64,000 nucleotides of DNA from Bacteroidia bacterium. GTDB taxonomy: Bacteria; Bacteroidota; Bacteroidia; Flavobacteriales; Flavobacteriaceae. Both the position numbers and the translations under genes were made by a program. Shown piece after piece: positions 16,631 through 26,417 of this stretch. How positions within the stretch are numbered: the first letter of the stretch is position 1; the number at the start of each line of letters is the position of its first letter. The notes below the pieces were generated by a model. It saw only the letters and a program-made list of their open reading frames with translations, did not search any database and had not been told where the DNA came from. The stretch spans positions 1-64,000 of the forward strand of contig JAUIBH010000010.1 of assembly GCA_030427985.1 (NCBI GenBank). The letters run 5' to 3'.

Positions 16631-16664
16631 AAAAGACCATTTTGTGAAATGGTCTTTTTCTTTT
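16631..16664 (+). terminator. Terminator, exact copy of the tRNA-Met hairpin
   Basis: 28 bp (16631-16658) are identical to 14015-14042: stem AAAAGACCATTT/AAATGGTCTTTT, loop TGTG, then T-rich sequence. It ends the flavin-reductase transcript and faces the acs 3' end. Confidence 0.88.
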
Positions 16665-16691
16665 TATCTCTACTACCTAGTGGAACGAAAT

Positions 16692-18599
16692 CTATAAGCT
16701 TTCTTCAATAATCTGCTCTACCACTTCTGGGTTCAACAAAGTTGAAATGTCACCCAGATTATCGGTTTCCTTGGAAGCAATTTTTCGCAGTATACGACGC
16801 ATAATCTTGCCACTTCGGGTTTTTGGCAATCCGGGCACAAATTGAATCTTATCCAACTTGGCAATAGGGCCAATATGCTCCGTAATCATTTGGTTGATTT
16901 CCCTTTTCAGGTTATCACGATCTCGGGACTCACCAGTTTCCTTTAAGATGACATAGCCATACAAGGCATTTCCTTTTACATCATGCGGGAATCCTACAAT
17001 GGCAGATTCTGCCACAGCAGGATGCTCGTTGATAGCATCCTCTATCGGTGCTGTACCCAAATTATGTCCGGAAACAATGATGACATCGTCTACCCTACCC
17101 GTGATTCGGTAATAACCGACTTCGTCCCTTAATGCACCATCACCTGTGAAATATTTTCCTTCAAAAGCAGAAAAATAAGTGTCCTTATAGCGTTGATGGT
17201 CTCCCCAAATGCTTCGGGCAATAGAGGGCCATGGGAATTTAATGCACAACCGTCCATCTACTTGATTGCCCTTGATTTCCTTCCCATTTTCATCCATCAA
17301 AGCGGGTTGCACCCCAGGCATGGGTAAAGTGGCATAGGTGGGCTTTGTTGGAGTTGAAAAAGGAATGGGTGAAATCAAAATACCGCCTGTTTCGGTTTGC
17401 CACCACGTATCCACTATGGGACATTTTTTCTCTCCGACATGGTCATTGTACCAGTGCCATGCTTCTTCGTTGATAGGTTCTCCAACGGTACCCAAAACTT
17501 TCAAACTAGAAAGGTCATATTTGGTGACAAAGTCTAAATTTTCCTTTGCCAAAGCACGGATTGCAGTAGGAGCTGTATAAAATTGGGTCACTTTGTGTTT
17601 TTGCACCACTTCCCAAAATCTCCCAAAATCTGGATAGGAAGGAACTCCTTCAAACATCACTGTAGTGGCCCCATTGGCCAAAGGTCCGTACACAATATAG
17701 GAATGGCCCGTAATCCATCCAATATCGGCGGTACACCAGTAAATATCTTCTTCACGGTATTGGAACACATTTTTAAAGGTATACGCTGTATACACCATGT
17801 ATCCCGCCGTGGTATGCATCATCCCTTTGGGTCGACCTGTGGAACCTGAGGTATACAAAATGAAAAGCGGGTCTTCCGCTTCCATAATTTCAGGAACACA
17901 ATCTGAGTATGCTTTATCCAGCAAGGGTTGCAGCCACTGGTCGCGTCCCTCCATCATGTCAATTTTTTCTCCAGTCCGTTTTGCGACCAGGACACTGGCT
18001 ATACCCGGACATTGTTTTAAAGCTTCATCCACAATTCCTTTGAGGTCGATGGTCTTGCTTCCTCTATACGAACCATCAGAAGTAATGACCATTTTAGCAT
18101 CACAATCGTTGATTCTTGTGGCCAATGCGGTAGATGAAAATCCGGCAAATACTACGGAGTGGATGGCTCCAATCCGGGCACAGGCCAATACGGAAACCGC
18201 CAGTTCGGGGATCATAGGTAAATAAATCACCACACGATCTCCTTTTTTTATGCCCTTTTCCTTGAGGACATTGGCAAACTTGCACACGCGTTCATGCAAA
18301 TCATGATACGTAATATGCTCCGCCTCTTCGTTTGGGTCATTGGGCTCAAAAAGAATCGCCGTTTTATCGCCACGACTTCGCAAATGACGGTCGATACAAT
18401 TTTCGGTAATATTGAGCTGGGCACCATCAAACCATTTGACTTCAGGTTTTGTAAAATCCCATTCCAAAACCGAATTCCATCTTTTGCGCCAGTAAAAGTG
18501 CTCTTCTGCGACTTCTTCCCAGAACGCCTCTGGATTTCTTACTGATTTACGATAGACCTGAAAATATTCTTCCAAATGTTTAATATGGTAGTTGCTCAT
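16692..18599 (-). CDS. acs: Acetyl-CoA synthetase
   Basis: 635 residues, the normal length. It activates acetate to acetyl-AMP and then acetyl-CoA in the cytoplasm. Visible motifs are the adenylate P-loop YTSGSTGRPKGMMHTT, the A5 region WWQTETGG, and the C-terminal TRSGKIMRR, whose Lys is the acyl-transfer and acetylation-control residue. Upstream on the same strand are a sodium/solute symporter and DUF4212 gene, forming an acetate uptake and activation cluster. Confidence 0.96.
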   Translation of the reverse strand: MSNYHIKHLEEYFQVYRKSVRNPEAFWEEVAEEHFYWRKRWNSVLEWDFTKPEVKWFDGAQLNITENCIDRHLRSRGDKTAILFEPNDPNEEAEHITYHDLHERVCKFANVLKEKGIKKGDRVVIYLPMIPELAVSVLACARIGAIHSVVFAGFSSTALATRINDCDAKMVITSDGSYRGSKTIDLKGIVDEALKQCPGIASVLVAKRTGEKIDMMEGRDQWLQPLLDKAYSDCVPEIMEAEDPLFILYTSGSTGRPKGMMHTTAGYMVYTAYTFKNVFQYREEDIYWCTADIGWITGHSYIVYGPLANGATTVMFEGVPSYPDFGRFWEVVQKHKVTQFYTAPTAIRALAKENLDFVTKYDLSSLKVLGTVGEPINEEAWHWYNDHVGEKKCPIVDTWWQTETGGILISPIPFSTPTKPTYATLPMPGVQPALMDENGKEIKGNQVDGRLCIKFPWPSIARSIWGDHQRYKDTYFSAFEGKYFTGDGALRDEVGYYRITGRVDDVIIVSGHNLGTAPIEDAINEHPAVAESAIVGFPHDVKGNALYGYVILKETGESRDRDNLKREINQMITEHIGPIAKLDKIQFVPGLPKTRSGKIMRRILRKIASKETDNLGDISTLLNPEVVEQIIEESL

Positions 18600-18662
18600 C
18601 TAGTTTACTTAATTTTTATTGAGGCTTAAAATTATGAAAAAGGGGGCAATTAATTGCGGATA

Positions 18663-20378
18663 TCAGTGGTCAATAGCGTCTCCTGCACCACTTGGAATAC
18701 GGATATTTTCAACAATTTCCTGAACATCTTCTGGAGGATCATCTGTAAAAGTGTTCACGGCTATGGCCACAATAAAGTTCACCACCATTGCGATGCTTCC
18801 GAATCCTTCTGGTGAAATTCCAAACCACCAATCATCCTGTAAACCAGCAACAGCTTCCTGTCCTCCATCAAAAATTCCAAATTTGAATTTCAACATGTAG
18901 AAAAGCATGAGACAGAGTCCTACCACCATTCCTGATATGGCCCCTTGGCTGTTCATCTTTTTGTAAAAGATGCCCAAGATAATCGCAGGGAAGAACGAGG
19001 CTGCCGCAAGACCAAAAGCCAGTGCTACCACCGCGGCCACAAAGCCAGGCGGATTGATTCCAAAATACCCCGCAATCACCACAGCTACTGCAGCAGAAAT
19101 CCGTGCCGCCCAAAGCTCTCCTTTTTCGGAGAGGCCCGGATTAAGGACATTTTTTATCAAATCATGGGATACGGATGAGGAAATGACCAATAACAACCCC
19201 GCTGCGGTTGACAACGCGGCTGCCAATCCACCTGCGGCAATTAAACCAATTACCCAAGCAGGCAAATCCGCTATTTCCGGGTTGGCCAAAACCATGATAT
19301 CCCGGTCAACCGTAAGTTCGTTTACTTCCGGTGCGGCCACATACTGAATTTTACCATCCCCGTTTTTATCCTCATGGGCAATGAGTCCGGTAGTTTCCCA
19401 TCGGCTGAACCATTCAGGCATGTTGCCATATTCTTTTCCGCTTACCGTTTCAATTAAGTTTGTTCTTGCGAAAACAGCCACTGCGGGTGCCGTGGTATAC
19501 AAAATAGCAATGAACAATAAGGCGAGACCCGCTGATTTCCGGGCATCGCGAACCCTTTTTACGGTAAAAAAGCGAACAATTACGTGCGGCAGACCAGCCG
19601 TACCCACCATCAATGCCAATGTAATGGCAAATACGTCAATCGTAGTTTTTGAGCCAGAAGTATACTCTGCAAAACCGAGTTCAGTAGAGAGGCCATCCAA
19701 TTTATCCAAAAGATAGGTTCCAGAACCATCGGATAAGGTGTCACCAAAACCAAACTGTGGAATTGGGTTTCCTGTCATCTGAATTGAAATAAATATGGCG
19801 GGTACCATGAAAGCGAAAATCAATACGCAATATTGCGCCACTTGGGTGTATGTAATCCCTTTCATTCCGCCGAGGACAGCATAGAACAAAACAATCACCA
19901 TACCGATAACGACCCCCGTGTTGATGTCAACCTCCAAATATCTTGAAAACACAATGCCCACGCCTCGCATCTGACCTGCTACATAGGTGAAAGAAACAAT
20001 AAGAGCACAAAAAACCGCCACTACACGCGCTGTTTTGGAGTAATACCGTTCTCCAATAAAATCAGGTACGGTGAACTTTCCGAATTTTCGAAGATAGGGC
20101 GCCAATAGCAAGGCCAAAAGTACGTAGCCTCCTGTCCATCCCATTAAATAAACAGCTCCATCGTAGCCTGCGAAGGAGATAATTCCCGCCATGGAAATAA
20201 AAGAGGCAGCCGACATCCAATCTGCTGCGGTAGCCATTCCATTGGCCAATGGGGAAACCCCACCTCCAGCAACATAAAATTCTTTGGTTGAAGCAGCACG
20301 GGACCAAATGGCAATTCCTATATACAGACCAAAGGATAACGCGACCAACACATAGGTCCAAATTTGAACATCACTCAT
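18663..20378 (-). CDS. Sodium:solute symporter, acetate-permease (ActP) type
   Basis: 571 residues with about 13 membrane helices. EFYVAGGGVSPLANGMATAADWMSAASFISMAGI is the N-terminal signature of SSS transporters of the ActP/VC2705 subfamily. A periplasmic insertion at about residues 310-370 (KNGDGKIQYVAAPEVNEL) separates helix groups. It is preceded by the DUF4212 small subunit and followed by acs, so acetate or a short monocarboxylate is the probable substrate. Confidence 0.88.
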   Translation of the reverse strand: MSDVQIWTYVLVALSFGLYIGIAIWSRAASTKEFYVAGGGVSPLANGMATAADWMSAASFISMAGIISFAGYDGAVYLMGWTGGYVLLALLLAPYLRKFGKFTVPDFIGERYYSKTARVVAVFCALIVSFTYVAGQMRGVGIVFSRYLEVDINTGVVIGMVIVLFYAVLGGMKGITYTQVAQYCVLIFAFMVPAIFISIQMTGNPIPQFGFGDTLSDGSGTYLLDKLDGLSTELGFAEYTSGSKTTIDVFAITLALMVGTAGLPHVIVRFFTVKRVRDARKSAGLALLFIAILYTTAPAVAVFARTNLIETVSGKEYGNMPEWFSRWETTGLIAHEDKNGDGKIQYVAAPEVNELTVDRDIMVLANPEIADLPAWVIGLIAAGGLAAALSTAAGLLLVISSSVSHDLIKNVLNPGLSEKGELWAARISAAVAVVIAGYFGINPPGFVAAVVALAFGLAAASFFPAIILGIFYKKMNSQGAISGMVVGLCLMLFYMLKFKFGIFDGGQEAVAGLQDDWWFGISPEGFGSIAMVVNFIVAIAVNTFTDDPPEDVQEIVENIRIPSGAGDAIDH

Positions 20379-20398
20379 AATTACGTTTTAGGGATTGG

Positions 20399-20656
20399 TT
20401 AATCTTCGTTGAAGCCGTATTTCTTGTCCAATTTGTTCATAAGCCGGACGTATACAAAAATGAGAATCACGAAGACATAAATGGAGCCTTGCTGGGCAAA
20501 CCAAAAGCCAAGTTTAAAGCCGCCTATTCGGATGGTGTTCAGTTCATCTACCAATAGGATTCCGAAGCCGTAAGAGACCAGGAACCAAATTGCCAATAAG
20601 ATTGATAGGTATTTTAGATTTTCATTCCAGTACTTTTTGCGAAGGTCGGTATCCAT
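20399..20656 (-). CDS. DUF4212 domain protein (small symporter subunit)
   Basis: 85 residues with two membrane helices (about residues 17-36 and 50-70). KKYWNENLKYLSILLAIWFLVS and GFKLGFWFAQQGSIYVFVILIF fit the DUF4212 family, which is almost always encoded just before an SSS symporter, as here (20 bp gap). It is likely to form a complex with or stabilise that transporter. Confidence 0.88.
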   Translation of the reverse strand: MDTDLRKKYWNENLKYLSILLAIWFLVSYGFGILLVDELNTIRIGGFKLGFWFAQQGSIYVFVILIFVYVRLMNKLDKKYGFNED

Positions 20657-20729
20657 CTGTTAGGTTTGATTGAAGAAATATAAGGAATCCTCAGTAAAAA
20701 CCACCAAAAATTGGAAAGTGCAACACTTT

Positions 20730-21689
20730 TCAAGAAATACTGTTCAAATAGTTTGAAACGTTAATCCCAATCCGTTCGTGAATATTGGAGACATCGGCCT
20801 TGATGAAATTTTCCCCAGTGATGCTTTCATACAGTTCAATGTAGCGTTCTGAAACGGATTCGATGTAGTCGTCACTCATTTCTGGAACAGTTTGCCCTTC
20901 CAAACCTTGGAATCCGTTGGAAATCAGCCATTGGCGCACAAACTCTTTGGACAATTGTTTTTGTGCTTCGCCTTTAGCCTGACGTTCTTCGTAGCCTTCG
21001 GCATAGAAATAGCGGGAAGAATCAGGAGTGTGGATTTCATCAATCAAAACGATTTCACCTTCCTTGGTTTTCCCAAATTCGTATTTGGTATCCACCAAAA
21101 TCAATCCGCGTTTTGCAGCGATTTCTGTTCCTCTTTGGAAAAGCGCTTTGGTATATTTTTCCAAAACTTCATAATCGGCTTGGGAAACAATACCTCTTTT
21201 TAAAATATTTTCTTTGGAAATATCCTCATCGTGATCTCCCTTTTCGGCTTTTGTGGCTGGGGTGATGATGGGCTCCGGAAATTTATCGTTTTCCTTCATC
21301 CCTTCGGGCATGGGTTCGCCACATAACTGTCTTTTTCCAGCTTTGTATTCTCGAGCAGCGTGACCTGAAAGATACCCCCGAATCACCATTTCCACCTTAA
21401 AGGGGTCACACGCTTTTCCGATGGCAACATTAGGGTCTGGCGTAGCCATCAACCAATTGGGCACGATATCCTCCGTGGCCTGCATCATTTGGGTGGCAAT
21501 CTGATTCAAAATCTGACCCTTATACGGAATGCCTTTGGGCATCACCACATCAAAAGCAGAAAGTCGGTCTGTGGCTACCATCACCAAAATGTCGTTATCC
21601 AAGGTATAAACCTCTCGTACTTTTCCTTTATATATTGATTTTTGGCCCGGAAAGTGAAAATCCGTGTCCATAAGTGTGTTCTGCCCCAT
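20730..21689 (-). CDS. purC: Phosphoribosylaminoimidazole-succinocarboxamide synthase
   Basis: 319 residues, the longer PurC form that is common outside gamma-proteobacteria. It joins CAIR and aspartate with ATP to form SAICAR in purine synthesis. [33 protein letters not shown] and [20 protein letters not shown] are the conserved substrate loops. Two starts are possible (ATG at 21689 or at 21671, MDTDFHFPG). It follows the PhoH gene by 1 bp on the same strand. Confidence 0.95.
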   Translation of the reverse strand: MGQNTLMDTDFHFPGQKSIYKGKVREVYTLDNDILVMVATDRLSAFDVVMPKGIPYKGQILNQIATQMMQATEDIVPNWLMATPDPNVAIGKACDPFKVEMVIRGYLSGHAAREYKAGKRQLCGEPMPEGMKENDKFPEPIITPATKAEKGDHDEDISKENILKRGIVSQADYEVLEKYTKALFQRGTEIAAKRGLILVDTKYEFGKTKEGEIVLIDEIHTPDSSRYFYAEGYEERQAKGEAQKQLSKEFVRQWLISNGFQGLEGQTVPEMSDDYIESVSERYIELYESITGENFIKADVSNIHERIGINVSNYLNSIS

Positions 21690-21690
21690 C

Positions 21691-22647
21691 TTAAAATTGG
21701 TTTTGGTGCTCTATGTTCTTGTACGCGTCAATGACTTTCTTGACCAGCTTATGACGTATCACATCCTTATCGTCCAAATAAATAATGCTGATGCCATCCA
21801 CATTTTTAAGGATAAGCAAAGCTTCCTTCAAACCTGAAATCACACGCCTTGGCAAATCGATTTGGCCAGGGTCGCCTGTCAATAAAAATTTGGCATTTTT
21901 CCCCATACGGGTCAGGAACATTTTCATTTGGGCATGGGTGGTGTTCTGGGCTTCGTCCAAAATCACAAAGGCATTGTCCAGTGTACGTCCACGCATAAAG
22001 GCCATGGGCGCAATCTGAATGGTACCGTCTTCAATATATTTTGCCAATTTTTCCGCTGGAATCATATCACGGAGTGCATCATACAATGGCTGCATGTACG
22101 GATCTAGTTTTTCTTTGAGGTCCCCAGGAAGAAATCCCAAATTTTCTCCAGCTTCCACGGCAGGTCGGGTCAAGATAATTCTACGCACCTGTTTTTCTTT
22201 CAACGCTTTCACGGCCAAAGCCACTCCTGTATAGGTTTTACCCGTTCCCGCGGGGCCGATGGCAAAGACCATATCGTCAACTTTACAGGCATCCACCATT
22301 CTTCTTTGGTTGAGTGTCTGGGCCTTGATCAAGCGACCACTGACCCCGTGTACCAAAACATCACCACTACTTTTGGAGGCTGTTTCCTCCTGTCCATTGG
22401 CGGTAAGGACCCGCTCAATCATGTTTTCATCCAGCTTGTTGTACTTGGCAAATTGACTGGTGAGCATATCGAAACGTTTGTCAAACTCTTCCAAGAGTTC
22501 TTCATCACCATACACTTTAATTTTGCTGCCCCGGGCAACAATCTTTAGCTTTGGGAAATATTTTTTTAGAAGTTCAATATTCTCATTTTGCTGCCCAAAA
22601 AAGTCCTGTGGGCTAATATCCGTGAGTTCTATGATGAGTTCGTTCAA
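21691..22647 (-). CDS. PhoH family P-loop ATPase
   Basis: 318 residues. Walker A is [15 protein letters not shown] at about residue 130 and Walker B is [33 protein letters not shown] and [22 protein letters not shown] are PhoH signatures. An N-terminal KH-like region precedes the ATPase. PhoH-like proteins are cytoplasmic ATPases linked to RNA metabolism. It is divergent from the SAM-hydrolase gene. Confidence 0.93.
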   Translation of the reverse strand: MNELIIELTDISPQDFFGQQNENIELLKKYFPKLKIVARGSKIKVYGDEELLEEFDKRFDMLTSQFAKYNKLDENMIERVLTANGQEETASKSSGDVLVHGVSGRLIKAQTLNQRRMVDACKVDDMVFAIGPAGTGKTYTGVALAVKALKEKQVRRIILTRPAVEAGENLGFLPGDLKEKLDPYMQPLYDALRDMIPAEKLAKYIEDGTIQIAPMAFMRGRTLDNAFVILDEAQNTTHAQMKMFLTRMGKNAKFLLTGDPGQIDLPRRVISGLKEALLILKNVDGISIIYLDDKDVIRHKLVKKVIDAYKNIEHQNQF

Positions 22648-22772
22648 AAAGTGTGGGGTATTTTTATGTTGTTCTTTACAAGAATTGTATTCTTTCTTTT
22701 TTAATGTAATTTTACTTCACAAACTTAACCAAAAATCAATTTGAGCAGGCAAAAACATATCAACAGTATTGC

Positions 22773-23603
22773 ATGGCAATCATAACCTTAACTACGGATT
22801 TTGGAATTAAAGACCACTTTGTTGGTGCCGTGAAAGGGACTATTCTGAGCAACCTTCCCGATGTGAACATTGTTGATATTTCCCATGCCATCAGTCCATT
22901 CAACATTCAGGAATGCGCCTATATCCTTAAAAATGCTTATCGTTCCTTCCCCGAAGGAACGGTACATATTGTTGGGGTGGATTCTGAACTTTCGCCCGAA
23001 AACCAGCATATTGTGGTACAGGTGGACGGACACTATTTTGTAAGCGCCAATAGTGGGGTGATTTCGTTGATTACTTCTGAAGTGAAACCTGAAAAGGTGG
23101 TGGAAATCAAGATTCCGAATATCATTTCTGGATCGTTTCCCGTGTTGAACGTCTTTATTCAAGTGGCCTGCCATATTGCCCGAGGCGGAAAATTGGAGGT
23201 GATTGGAAAACCATTTGATGAGTTGCGTGAACTGCGCGACTTCGAGCCAAGAATCATCAACAACGGAAAAACCATTTCAGGAAATGTCATTTATATTGAT
23301 AACTACGGTAATGTGGTAACCAACATCCAACGAAGTCTATTCAACGCCTATAGAAATGGTAGAGCTTTTGAAATAAATGCGCGTACCACCAAAATCAGTC
23401 AAATCCATGACAGTTATAATGGTATCATCAATTTTGAGTTGGATAAAAATCAACGCAAAGGCCCCGGTGATGCATTGGCCCTGTTCAATTCGGCAGGCTA
23501 TATTGAGCTGGCCATTTATAAAAGTGACCTGAATTCTGTGGGTGGGGCCTCTTCCCTTTTAGGCCTGAATTATAGGGATACCGTAACCATAAATTTTCTG
23601 TAA
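22773..23603 (+). CDS. SAM hydrolase/hydroxide adenosyltransferase (DUF62)
   Basis: 276 residues. ITLTTDFGIKDHFVGAVKG, DISHAISPFNIQECAYIL and YIDNYGNVVTNI are the conserved segments of the DUF62 family, which hydrolyses S-adenosylmethionine to adenosine and methionine using an activated water, and is related to fluorinases. The stop is directly followed by the ATG of the next gene. It heads a short operon leading into gldFG. Confidence 0.9.
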   Translation: MAIITLTTDFGIKDHFVGAVKGTILSNLPDVNIVDISHAISPFNIQECAYILKNAYRSFPEGTVHIVGVDSELSPENQHIVVQVDGHYFVSANSGVISLITSEVKPEKVVEIKIPNIISGSFPVLNVFIQVACHIARGGKLEVIGKPFDELRELRDFEPRIINNGKTISGNVIYIDNYGNVVTNIQRSLFNAYRNGRAFEINARTTKISQIHDSYNGIINFELDKNQRKGPGDALALFNSAGYIELAIYKSDLNSVGGASSLLGLNYRDTVTINFL

Positions 23604-23906
23604 ATGCTGATACGTATCGTAAAACTCACCTTTAAACCCGAAAATATTCCTAGTTTTGAGCGAATTTTTAAGGAATCAAAAAACGGAATCTTGGCGTTTG
23701 AGGGCTGCAATTTGGTAGAGCTGTACCAAGACCTCAAAAATCCATGTGTATTTTTTACGTATAGTTTTTGGGAAAACGAATCAGATTTGGAAAGATATCG
23801 GACATCAGATTTTTTTAAAGACGTGTGGGGAACCACCAAACAACTGTTTAGTGAAAAGCCCGAAGCTTGGAGTGTCAACAGAGTTCAATCAACAAACCCA
23901 TCGTAA
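23604..23906 (+). CDS. Antibiotic biosynthesis monooxygenase (ABM) domain protein
   Basis: 100 residues, a single ferredoxin-like ABM domain (MLIRIVKLTFKPENIPSFERIF, then PCVFFTYSFWENESDLERY). Small ABM proteins are often quinol monooxygenases or haem-degrading, but the substrate is unknown here. It starts immediately after the SAM-hydrolase stop, and its own stop overlaps the gldF ATG at 23906. Confidence 0.82.
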   Translation: MLIRIVKLTFKPENIPSFERIFKESKNGILAFEGCNLVELYQDLKNPCVFFTYSFWENESDLERYRTSDFFKDVWGTTKQLFSEKPEAWSVNRVQSTNPS

Positions 23907-24637
23907 TGTTCGCGATTTTTAAGAGAGAGGTACGATCTTTTTTCACTTCGCCCATTGGGTATTTGATTGTGGGTGCCTTTTTGTTGCTCAACGGTCTTTT
24001 TTTATGGGTATTCCGCGGTGAATACAACATTTTCGATTATGGTTTTGCCGATTTGGGCAATTTCTTTTTGCTCGCCCCTTGGGTTTTTATCTTTTTGGTT
24101 CCGGCCATCACCATGAAAAGTTTTTCCGAAGAACGTAAAATGGGGACCTTGGAACTGTTACTCATCAAACCCATTTCGATTTGGAAATTGGTCTTCGGAA
24201 AATTTTGGGGTGCGGTGCTTTTGTGCGTCATTGCTGTAATTCCCACAATTATTTATGTGTTTGCCATTTCCAGTTTAGGAATGATTGAAGGCAATTACGA
24301 CCTTGGAATGGTGCTGGGTTCCTATTTTGGACTCTTATTTTTGATTTCAACCTATGCATCCATTGGACTATTTGCGTCTACCCTCTCGGATAACCAAATC
24401 ATTGCCTTTTTGGTGGGCATTTTGTTGTGCTTTTTGGTCTTTAATGGATTTGATGCGGTTTCCTCACTATTTTCAGATGGGGAATCCCAACAATGGGTGC
24501 AGAGTTTAGGAGCCCAATCACATTTTGAAAGTATTGCCCGAGGGGTCATTGATACTCGGGATTTGATGTATTTTATTTCAATGACACTGCTCTTTTTGTA
24601 CCTCACATTTCAACGCCTAAAACAACTTCCCCGATGA
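23906..24637 (+). CDS. gldF: Gliding-motility ABC transporter permease GldF
   Basis: 243 residues from the ATG at 23906 (MFAIFKREVRSFFTSPIGYLI), which overlaps the preceding stop. There are six membrane helices, and TMKSFSEERKMGTLELLLIKP is the ABC-2 permease motif. With GldG (next, overlapping by 4 bp) and the ATPase GldA encoded elsewhere, it forms an ABC transporter required for gliding in Flavobacterium johnsoniae. The longer open frame upstream was rejected because its residues lie inside the ABM gene. Confidence 0.93.
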   Translation: MFAIFKREVRSFFTSPIGYLIVGAFLLLNGLFLWVFRGEYNIFDYGFADLGNFFLLAPWVFIFLVPAITMKSFSEERKMGTLELLLIKPISIWKLVFGKFWGAVLLCVIAVIPTIIYVFAISSLGMIEGNYDLGMVLGSYFGLLFLISTYASIGLFASTLSDNQIIAFLVGILLCFLVFNGFDAVSSLFSDGESQQWVQSLGAQSHFESIARGVIDTRDLMYFISMTLLFLYLTFQRLKQLPR

Positions 24638-26298
24638 AAAAGTTTCTCATTTCAGTAGTCGTGGCTATTGTTGCCGTTGTGGTGTTAAACCTCTTGGCCA
24701 GTTTTGCCTACACCCGTTTCGATTTAACCGAAGACAAGCGGTATACCCTATCCGAACCCGCGATTGAAGTCGTCCAAAAATTTGCTTCCCCCGTAGTTAT
24801 CGATGTGCTTTTGGATGGGAGCATTCCTCCGGAATTCTCCAAGCTCAAAACAGAGACCATACAATTGTTGGAATCCTTTGCTTCCAAAAATAAAAATATT
24901 ACCTACAACTTGGTGGATCCATTGGAAAATGAAAGTCAAGCACAGCAAACCATTGCCGAATTGCAAGGTTTGGGGCTTCAACCTGCCAACGTAACCGTTG
25001 AGGAAAACGGAAGGGTTTCCCAAGAATTGGTCTTTCCTTGGGCCATGGTGAATCATGGAGACCGAACCGTGAAAGTGGCGTTGCTCAAAAATAAAATTGG
25101 TTCATCTGCGGAGGAGCGCATCAACAATTCCGTGCAACAATTGGAGTATGCGTTTGCCGATGCGTTTACCAAATTGAACATCAAAGAGAAGAAAAGCATA
25201 GCCGTCATCAAAGGAAATGGAGAACTCCCAGATATGTACTTGGCGGATTATTTGACCACCATTAGAGAGTATTACAACATTGCAGCCATTACCTTGGACT
25301 CTGTGGCTTCCAACCCGCAAAAGGTGTTGAATCAATTGGAAGGTTTTGATATGGCCTTAATTGCAAAACCCACCGAGCCGTTTTCCGACCAAGAAAAATA
25401 TGTGATGGACCAATACGTAGTGAACGGAGGGAAATCCATTTGGTTAGTAGATCAGGTGGCCATGGAAATGGACAGCATTTTAGCTGGTGGTGGTAGCGCC
25501 TTTGCCCTTCCCCGAGAACTCAATCTGAAGGATTTCTTTTTTAAATATGGAGTTCGAATCAACCCGGTGCTGGTCAATGACATGTACTTTACCCAAATTG
25601 TTTTGGCTACCGGCGAGGGAAACGATTCCCAATTTGACCCGGTTCCGTGGTATTACAACCCCATGGTGTTTTCCAAAAACAACCACCCTATCAATACCAA
25701 TATTGAGGCGGTTCGGTATCAGTTTACAAGCCCAATGGATATTTTAGAGAATGATTATGAAAAAACTATTCTTTTACAAAGTTCGCCTTTGTCCAAAACC
25801 GATGGTACACCGCGACAGGTCAGTCTGGATATCTTGAATAATCCTCCAAATCAGGAAAACTATACCCCCGGAAATATGCCTTTGGCGGTCTTGATCGAGG
25901 GTGATTTTGTATCCATGTACAAAAACCGAGTAAAGCCTCTCAAATTACAGAACACACTTGAAGAAGGCCCTGCCAACAAAATGATTGTGATTTCCGATGG
26001 GGATGTCATCAAAAACCAATTGCGTAATGGCAGACCACTGGAATTGGGATACGACAAATGGACCAGCAGTTTCTATGGCAACAAGGAATTTCTCGTTAAC
26101 TGCACCAATTACCTATTGGACAATACTGGACTTATAAACATTCGAAGCAAAAAAGTATCCATTCCTTTACTGGATGTAAAGAAAATTGCAGCCGAAAAAA
26201 CCAAATGGCAATTCATAAACATTGGGGTTCCCGTACTTCTGACCTTACTTTTTGGAGTTTTCTTCAGCTATTACCGAAAGCGGAAATTTGCCGCCTAA
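24634..26298 (+). CDS. gldG: Gliding-motility ABC transporter auxiliary protein GldG
   Basis: 554 residues. It has an N-terminal membrane helix (about 3-25), a large periplasmic ABC-type domain (FDLTEDKRYTLSEPAIEVV at the start, SIAVIKGNGELPD in the middle) and a C-terminal helix (about 527-546). This is the GldG architecture. It is translationally coupled to gldF. It occurs only in gliding Bacteroidota, so this locus supports the lineage assignment. Confidence 0.93.
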   Translation: MKKFLISVVVAIVAVVVLNLLASFAYTRFDLTEDKRYTLSEPAIEVVQKFASPVVIDVLLDGSIPPEFSKLKTETIQLLESFASKNKNITYNLVDPLENESQAQQTIAELQGLGLQPANVTVEENGRVSQELVFPWAMVNHGDRTVKVALLKNKIGSSAEERINNSVQQLEYAFADAFTKLNIKEKKSIAVIKGNGELPDMYLADYLTTIREYYNIAAITLDSVASNPQKVLNQLEGFDMALIAKPTEPFSDQEKYVMDQYVVNGGKSIWLVDQVAMEMDSILAGGGSAFALPRELNLKDFFFKYGVRINPVLVNDMYFTQIVLATGEGNDSQFDPVPWYYNPMVFSKNNHPINTNIEAVRYQFTSPMDILENDYEKTILLQSSPLSKTDGTPRQVSLDILNNPPNQENYTPGNMPLAVLIEGDFVSMYKNRVKPLKLQNTLEEGPANKMIVISDGDVIKNQLRNGRPLELGYDKWTSSFYGNKEFLVNCTNYLLDNTGLINIRSKKVSIPLLDVKKIAAEKTKWQFINIGVPVLLTLLFGVFFSYYRKRKFAA

Positions 26299-26309
26299 GT
26301 GTTAATAAA

Positions 26310-26345
26310 TTTGTTTCTCTGCTTCGACCTTTTAAGATATATTTG
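26310..26345 (+). promoter_or_regulatory. Probable dnaN promoter
   Basis: TTTG at 26310-26313 and TATATTTG at 26338-26345. The 24-bp spacer is slightly long for the Bacteroidota consensus. The -7 element lies about 72 nt before the dnaN ATG. Confidence 0.5.
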
Positions 26346-26417
26346 CTTTTATCGATTTATAAGCCCAGTTTTATCGACCTCAAGTCGGTTGGGCCACAAT
26401 ACTAAAGGATTTCTTTG

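Noticed and set aside
16600-18680. Riboswitch or T-box upstream of acs or the symporter
   Set aside because: The intergenic gaps are under 70 bp and hold no conserved-looking aptamer structure.
18945-19716. Plus-strand open frames of 77-125 residues opposite the symporter gene
   Set aside because: They are antisense to a well-recognised transporter gene, have low-complexity Ala/Thr/Asn-rich content caused by its codon use, and match no family.
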